DNA of 64,000 nt. Source: Bacteroides propionicigenes. Lineage in GTDB: Bacteria > Bacteroidota > Bacteroidia > Bacteroidales > Bacteroidaceae. This document shows, piece after piece, positions 59,448 through 64,000 of the stretch; position 1 is the stretch's first letter; each line of letters starts with the position of its first letter. The notes beneath the pieces were generated by a model. It saw only the letters and a program-made list of their open reading frames with translations. It had not been told where the DNA came from and did no database searches. A program made the translations under genes and the position numbers. The stretch is taken from assembly GCF_018390535.1 (NCBI RefSeq), contig NZ_JAHBBW010000012.1:1-64000 (forward strand), given 5' to 3'.

Positions 59448-62225
59448 ATGAAAAGCATAACACTAAGATATATAGTAGCACTTTTTGTTCTGTTAATTTC
59501 TTATGCTCCTTACGCGCAGACATCTATATTCCGTGGCCTGTCCGTCACTGAAGGGCTTTCTGATTTGGTGGTCAATGCACTGTATAAAGATTCGATAGGG
59601 TATGTATGGATTGGTACGGGAACTTCATTAGAACGGTTTGATGGTGTGCATTTGAAGCGCTATCCTATCTCCGGCAATAATGAGAAACTGAAACGTGTCA
59701 CTGCAATTGCCGAGACGGAAGGTAACCAGATATGGATGGGGAATGGCATGGGTTTGTGGCGTGTGAATCACGAGAGACGTGAGTTGGATGCCATTGCTGC
59801 CGAAACTATCAGATGCGGTGTCCGCTCTTTGTTGGCTGACGGTAGAGGCACGCTTTATATCGGCAGCGAGGCGGGGCTGTTTATTTATCGGAAAGGACAA
59901 CTGGAACGAATCCTGATAGACCCCAATGTGCTTTCTGCCGCCAATACCATTAATGGGTTGAATCTCGATGATAACGGAGTTTTATGGATGGCTACATCAA
60001 GCGGGCTTTACTCGCTGGAACTGAAAAACAAGAGAATCATCCCTTATCATTTTATAGTGGATGATAAGCATATTTGCTCTTATACCAATATCGCCCGTAT
60101 CGGGTCAGTTGTTTATTTGGGTACGATGGGGCAGGGGATTGCTTGTTTCGATACTCGTACGCATAAGTTCGGCTCTTATTTGGATGTAGGTTGTAATGTA
60201 ATATCTTCCCTTTCCAGTGATGGAAAGGATTTACTGTATGTGGGTACGGACGGTAACGGGGTACATTTTATTTCTACAAAACAGAAGAAGATAGTACGTT
60301 CCTTCCAGCACGAAGTAGGGAAGGGCGGCAGCTTGCGTTCCAATTCGGTTTATTCTTTGCTGGTGGACAGAAACGGGCTGATTTGGGTAGGATTCTATCA
60401 ACTGGGTCTGGATTATACACTTTATCAAAGCGAGCTGTTCCGTACTTATAGCTATCCGCCTTATTTTGATACTAAGGATATGCCTGTGCGTACAATCACT
60501 TTTCAGGGCAGTGAAAAACTGATAGGTTCTCGTGACGGTTTGTACTTTATTGACGAACAACGGGGAAGATACGCCAGCTTCAGTGCTCCGCAATTGCGTT
60601 CCAGCATGATAATTTGTAGTTATGCTTTTCAAGGGAAATATTATATAGGGACTTATGGCGGAGGAATGTATGTACTGAATCCTGCCACATTATCCATTAG
60701 CGATTTTGAACCCCGTATGGTGCAACCTTTCGTTAAAGGGCAGATATTCTGTATTAAATCTGATGTGGATGGTTGTTTGTGGATAGGGACTTCAGTCGGT
60801 TTATTCCGTTACAAGGATGGCAAAATGTTGAATCACTACAATAGCGCCAATTCCAAATTGCCTGAGGGGAATGTATATGAAATTTATTTCGATTCTACGC
60901 ACAAAGGTTGGATTTGTACGGAGAATGGCATGTGTATCTGGGATCCCTCTTCCGAGAGCCTGAAGGTGGATGCCTTTCCGGAGGGCTTTATCCACAAAGA
61001 GAAAATCCGTACCGTGTTTGAGGATTCCGCACACCAGCTTTATTTCCTTCCGGATAAAGGGCCTATGTATATATCCGATTTGTCAATGAACCATTTCCGG
61101 CATTTGCAGCCTAAGACCTTGCTTGAAGGTAAGGACTTTATGTTCATGATAGAAGATAATGAGGGGTGGCTGTGGATTGGAACCAGCAACGGACTTTATC
61201 GGTATGATAAGAAAGACACTTTTATTCTTTACCATTTCATAGACGGTATTCCCAGTCCTATTTTTATATTTTGTCTGCCGGTTAAGGATGAACAAGGACG
61301 CATCTGGATGGGAAATTCAAAAGGGCTGATTTACATGAATCCTCAAGACGAGAGTAAACTTCTGCAGCACAATCGCCCTTTAATGATTACGGATGTTTTT
61401 GTTAATGGCAAACATCCGGTTGCACCTTCTTTGAATAAAGAAAAGTTGCGGGTTGAGTTGGAAAGTTCGCAAAACAACCTGACTATTTGTTTCTCTGCCC
61501 TGAATTTTACCGATCCCAGTTATATGTCTTATGAATGCAAGTTGGAGGGCAAAGAAGAGGAGTGGCAGATGCTTATGGGACGGTCGGACATAACTTATTA
61601 CGACTTGGCGTCCGGAGATTATTGCTTTAAAGTGCGTCGTGTTGGTGTGGCAGGCTCGGAAATCAGTATGGTGGTACATATAGACTATCCGGTTATGGCT
61701 TGGATTGCAGGAATAGCCATCTTGGTTATCCTATTGTTCTCGGGTCTCTTTTATTTCTATAAGAGGAAAGAGAAGTCTAAGAAAACTGTTGCGCCTGTGC
61801 TCATTGCCGAGGTGGAACCAAAAGCGGTTGTTACGGAAGAAAAATATAAGACCAACAAAATTAGCCTTGAAGAATGCGAGCGTCTCACCGAGAAGCTGGA
61901 AAATGTGATGCATGGTGAGAAGGCTTATACAAATCCGGATTTGAAGATTGCCGATTTAGCGGCTATGATAGGTACATCCGCACATACTTTGTCTTATCTT
62001 TTCAATCAGCATCTGAACCGTAATTATTATGATTACATCAATGATTATCGTATTGCCGAATTCAAACATCTGATTGAGAGAGAGGAATATTCCAAATATA
62101 CTCTTAGTGCGCTGGCCGAACTTTGCGGTTTTAGCTCCCGTGCTTCTTTCTTCCGTTACTTCAAAAAAGCTACGGGCATTACACCCAATGAATATATTCG
62201 CAGCATTGGAAAAACAAACGAGTAA
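59448..62225 (+). CDS. periplasmic propeller sensor fused to AraC DNA-binding domain
   Basis: Membrane-anchored one-component regulator (925 residues). Order: signal peptide (MKSITLRYIVALFVLLISYA), about 14 Reg_prop/two-component-propeller repeats (for example SIGYVWIGTGTSLERFDG, EGWLWIGTSNGLYRYD) over about 25-660, a Y_Y_Y domain (about 665-745), one membrane helix (about 749-771, WIAGIAILVILLFSGLFYFY), a short linker and a C-terminal AraC HTH (about 815-925, GFSSRASFFRYFKKATGITP). There is no histidine kinase or receiver domain between, unlike Bacteroides hybrid two-component systems. It probably controls the neighbouring ECF sigma and SusC-like genes. Confidence 0.9.
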   Translation: MKSITLRYIVALFVLLISYAPYAQTSIFRGLSVTEGLSDLVVNALYKDSIGYVWIGTGTSLERFDGVHLKRYPISGNNEKLKRVTAIAETEGNQIWMGNGMGLWRVNHERRELDAIAAETIRCGVRSLLADGRGTLYIGSEAGLFIYRKGQLERILIDPNVLSAANTINGLNLDDNGVLWMATSSGLYSLELKNKRIIPYHFIVDDKHICSYTNIARIGSVVYLGTMGQGIACFDTRTHKFGSYLDVGCNVISSLSSDGKDLLYVGTDGNGVHFISTKQKKIVRSFQHEVGKGGSLRSNSVYSLLVDRNGLIWVGFYQLGLDYTLYQSELFRTYSYPPYFDTKDMPVRTITFQGSEKLIGSRDGLYFIDEQRGRYASFSAPQLRSSMIICSYAFQGKYYIGTYGGGMYVLNPATLSISDFEPRMVQPFVKGQIFCIKSDVDGCLWIGTSVGLFRYKDGKMLNHYNSANSKLPEGNVYEIYFDSTHKGWICTENGMCIWDPSSESLKVDAFPEGFIHKEKIRTVFEDSAHQLYFLPDKGPMYISDLSMNHFRHLQPKTLLEGKDFMFMIEDNEGWLWIGTSNGLYRYDKKDTFILYHFIDGIPSPIFIFCLPVKDEQGRIWMGNSKGLIYMNPQDESKLLQHNRPLMITDVFVNGKHPVAPSLNKEKLRVELESSQNNLTICFSALNFTDPSYMSYECKLEGKEEEWQMLMGRSDITYYDLASGDYCFKVRRVGVAGSEISMVVHIDYPVMAWIAGIAILVILLFSGLFYFYKRKEKSKKTVAPVLIAEVEPKAVVTEEKYKTNKISLEECERLTEKLENVMHGEKAYTNPDLKIADLAAMIGTSAHTLSYLFNQHLNRNYYDYINDYRIAEFKHLIEREEYSKYTLSALAELCGFSSRASFFRYFKKATGITPNEYIRSIGKTNE

Positions 62226-62243
62226 CGGCTAAAATGGGCTTCA

Positions 62244-62282
62244 GAGTCTCAAATTATTAGTTGATACTGGGAGTCTCAAATT
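62244..62282 (+). promoter_or_regulatory. candidate AraC-type operator, 12-base direct repeat
   Basis: GAGTCTCAAATT occurs at 62244-62255 and again at 62271-62282, 27 bases start to start. It lies just after the AraC-domain gene and about 105 bases upstream of the -7 element of the ECF sigma gene. AraC dimers often bind such spaced direct repeats. Function is inferred. Confidence 0.4.
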
Positions 62283-62384
62283 CTTAAATATCTGTTTTAT
62301 TGTATTTTATGCGCTCTTTAGTCTAATAGGATTAAGCGAGATTTATTAACCACAGTAGAATGTTGTTATCTGTTTATGTATCTA

Positions 62385-62392
62385 TATCTTTG
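62385..62392 (+). promoter_or_regulatory. TAnnTTTG -7 element for ECF sigma gene
   Basis: TATCTTTG lies 37 bases before ATG 62430. Confidence 0.6.
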
Positions 62393-62429
62393 CTTTCGTA
62401 AAACAAACGTAAACCCAAAAATCTGAGAT

Positions 62430-62945
62430 ATGGAAAACAGTACACTGACAACTTCTCAATTAATAGCTGACTCTTATGTAGGCTATCATCGCCAAGTTTA
62501 CCTGTATATATTGAATAAGGTAAATAGCCAAGAAGAAGCTGAAGATTTATCACAAGATGTGTTCCTGCGATTAATGGAGTACAAGCAAATGCTTCGTCCC
62601 GATACAGTAAAGTTTTTTATTTATACCATTTCACGCAATTTGGTAAATGACTATTTGCGCCGTTATTATAAGAAACAGGAAATATCTTCTTATATGTATG
62701 ATCATGCAGAAACTTGTACAAGTGATACGGAAAGTCGGGTTATCTCTAATGATTTGGCAGCTTTGGAGCAACGCAAACTTAGCGTTCTTCCCGCTCAACG
62801 CAGAAAGATTTATACGATGAGCCGTTTTGAAGACAAGTCGATAGCGGATATATCTTCCGAGTTGAATCTTTCGCACCGTACGGTGGAAAATCATCTGCGT
62901 ATCGGACGTCATGAGATCCGCGAATATATCAGGCAATGTATCTAA
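62430..62945 (+). CDS. ECF-type sigma-70 factor
   Basis: ECF sigma factor (171 residues): region 2 at about 18-85 (YVGYHRQVYLYILNKVNSQE, DLSQDVFLRLMEYKQML) and region 4 at about 112-168 (LPAQRRKIYTMSRFEDKSIA, LNLSHRTVENHLRIGRHEI). No anti-sigma gene lies between it and the SusC-like gene 47 bases downstream, and the receptor start shows no STN domain. Control is therefore more likely transcriptional, perhaps by the AraC-domain protein upstream. Confidence 0.94.
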   Translation: MENSTLTTSQLIADSYVGYHRQVYLYILNKVNSQEEAEDLSQDVFLRLMEYKQMLRPDTVKFFIYTISRNLVNDYLRRYYKKQEISSYMYDHAETCTSDTESRVISNDLAALEQRKLSVLPAQRRKIYTMSRFEDKSIADISSELNLSHRTVENHLRIGRHEIREYIRQCI

Positions 62946-62992
62946 TAGAATATAGTATATCAACGAGAATGTTAATTTTAAATTATAGATGT

Positions 62993-64000
62993 ATGAAAAA
63001 TGATTTCTTGAAATCTTCATCGAGAAAGCTTTTCTTTTCAGTCATGTTGGCTGCGGCTTTGCTGCCCGGGGTTTCATTACCGGTATTTGCCGGGACTTTA
63101 GAAATGCAGTCCGTTATGCAGTCGGGAACGGTGAAAGGACTGGTTGTTGACGCAGCAGGTGAGTCCGTGATTGGTGCAAGTGTACTTGAAAAAGGTACCA
63201 CGAATGGGGTGATAACGGATATTGACGGTAACTTTACTCTTAATGTATCTTCTCCCAATGCTGTTGTAGTTATCTCTTATATAGGTTATAAAACAGTAGA
63301 AATCCCGGCATCGGACACCAAAGCTTTTCAGAAAATAGTGATGCGTGAAGATTCTGAAGTATTGGCAGAAGTGGTGGTTGTGGGTTACGGGTCTCAGAAG
63401 AAAGAGACGCTGACGGGTGCTGTAACAGTGGTTGATGATAAGATGCTGAAAGATAAGGGGGCGCTTTCCAGTCCTGCGCAAGCATTGCAAGGTCAGGTGC
63501 CCGGTGTGGTAATTACCCGTACTTCGGCAGCACCGGGTGATGAAAGTTGGAACATGAAGTTGCGCGGTTCATTTTCCAAGAATAATTCTGATCCGTTGGT
63601 GATTATAGACGGAGTGGAATCGGAGTCATTCAGCCAGTTGAATCCGGCGGATATCGAGTCTATTAACTTCTTGAAAGATGCTTCTGCCGCCATTTATGGT
63701 AGTAAGGCAGCCGGTGGCGTAATCCTTATTCAAACCAAGAAGGCAAAGGCAGGTAAAGCAAAAGTAGAGTATGGCGGTTCGGTAACTGCAAAGTTTGTCG
63801 GACTCCAACCGGAATTGATGAATCTGGATCAATGGTGTAATGCCGTTACTCAAGCCCGTCTGAATGACGGTTATAAGCCTGCCGATGACACTTGGTTGCA
63901 GTACGCAGCTTTGGCTCAGGCGAATAAGGGATACTATATTGATTTGGATAATACACAGAACCCGTTTAATAATGCCTTTACTGATGTTGCGGACTTTGTA
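62993..64000 (+). CDS. SusC/RagA-type TonB-linked receptor, partial
   Basis: First 336 codons of a SusC/RagA-family outer-membrane protein, open to the window edge. A signal peptide (about 1-33, LFFSVMLAAALLPGVSLPV) is followed by a CarboxypepD_reg-like domain (about 45-120, GTVKGLVVDAAGESVIGASV) and the SusC TonB-box-like stretch EVVVVGYGSQKKETLTGAV. The plug begins with ALSSPAQALQGQVPGVVITR. No STN domain is present. A SusD-like gene would be expected beyond 64000. The start is ATG 62993; the substrate is unknown. Confidence 0.93.
   Translation, partial: MKNDFLKSSSRKLFFSVMLAAALLPGVSLPVFAGTLEMQSVMQSGTVKGLVVDAAGESVIGASVLEKGTTNGVITDIDGNFTLNVSSPNAVVVISYIGYKTVEIPASDTKAFQKIVMREDSEVLAEVVVVGYGSQKKETLTGAVTVVDDKMLKDKGALSSPAQALQGQVPGVVITRTSAAPGDESWNMKLRGSFSKNNSDPLVIIDGVESESFSQLNPADIESINFLKDASAAIYGSKAAGGVILIQTKKAKAGKAKVEYGGSVTAKFVGLQPELMNLDQWCNAVTQARLNDGYKPADDTWLQYAALAQANKGYYIDLDNTQNPFNNAFTDVADFV

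Overview
The window looks like a chromosomal segment of a Bacteroides species. The evidence is the gene content (SusC/RagA-type and FecA-type TonB-dependent receptors, DUF4249, DUF4827, DUF1599, BT_3928-like and DUF2027-Smr proteins, ECF sigma factors), the moderate GC content, and many gene starts preceded by the Bacteroides -7 element TAnnTTTG. No rRNA, tRNA, CRISPR array or intact mobile element was seen. The species cannot be named from this sequence alone.

Layout. 1-2.4 kb is the end of a surface-polysaccharide locus: two GT4 glycosyltransferases, the first lacking its N-terminus beside a hairpin-rich segment, plus a small unknown protein. 2.5-2.8 kb holds the wreck of a HigBA-type toxin-antitoxin pair. 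2.8-17 kb is housekeeping: nadK divergent from pdxJ-exbB-exbD-tonB, then a DJ-1 protein, ispD, recG, an M23/LysM peptidase, DUF1599, a DoxX-like protein, tpiA, a SPOR protein, folE and dnaG. 17.1-21.6 kb is a minus-strand aromatic amino acid operon (pheA, aminotransferase, DAHP synthase/chorismate mutase, tyrA). Ahead of it lies a classic-looking transcription attenuator: a 28-codon leader peptide crowded with Phe and Tyr, a terminator, and a leader segment that can pair with the 5' arm of that terminator. 21.7-26.5 kb is a TPR gene, recQ and recJ. yaaA and a thioesterase follow.

28.0-35.3 kb starts with a 470-base gap holding a chain of hairpins that ends in a perfect intrinsic terminator (a candidate small RNA). 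Three secreted glycoside hydrolases follow (GH31, GH43-like, GH97) with no SusC/SusD beside them. 35.5-51.8 kb is again mostly core: Sua5, a ClC protein with CBS domains, fmt, rpe, comEC, an NrnA-type DHH phosphatase, DUF4827, glmM, Nudix, a QueA-type enzyme and DUF2027-Smr. A LytS/LytTR-type two-component system and a small secreted protein follow.

52.1-59.3 kb is a minus-strand cell-surface signalling operon that begins right behind hemW. It encodes an ECF sigma factor, a small lipoprotein, a stripped-down FecR-like anti-sigma factor, an STN-containing TonB receptor, a DUF4249 lipoprotein and another lipoprotein. 59.4-64 kb is a second regulated outer-membrane system: a periplasmic-propeller sensor joined through one membrane helix directly to an AraC DNA-binding domain, a 12-base direct repeat in the following gap, an ECF sigma factor and the start of a SusC-like receptor cut by the window edge.

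The most notable finding is the Phe/Tyr attenuator at 21418-21622. Next come the candidate small RNA at 28181-28361 and the two contrasting ECF/TonB systems.
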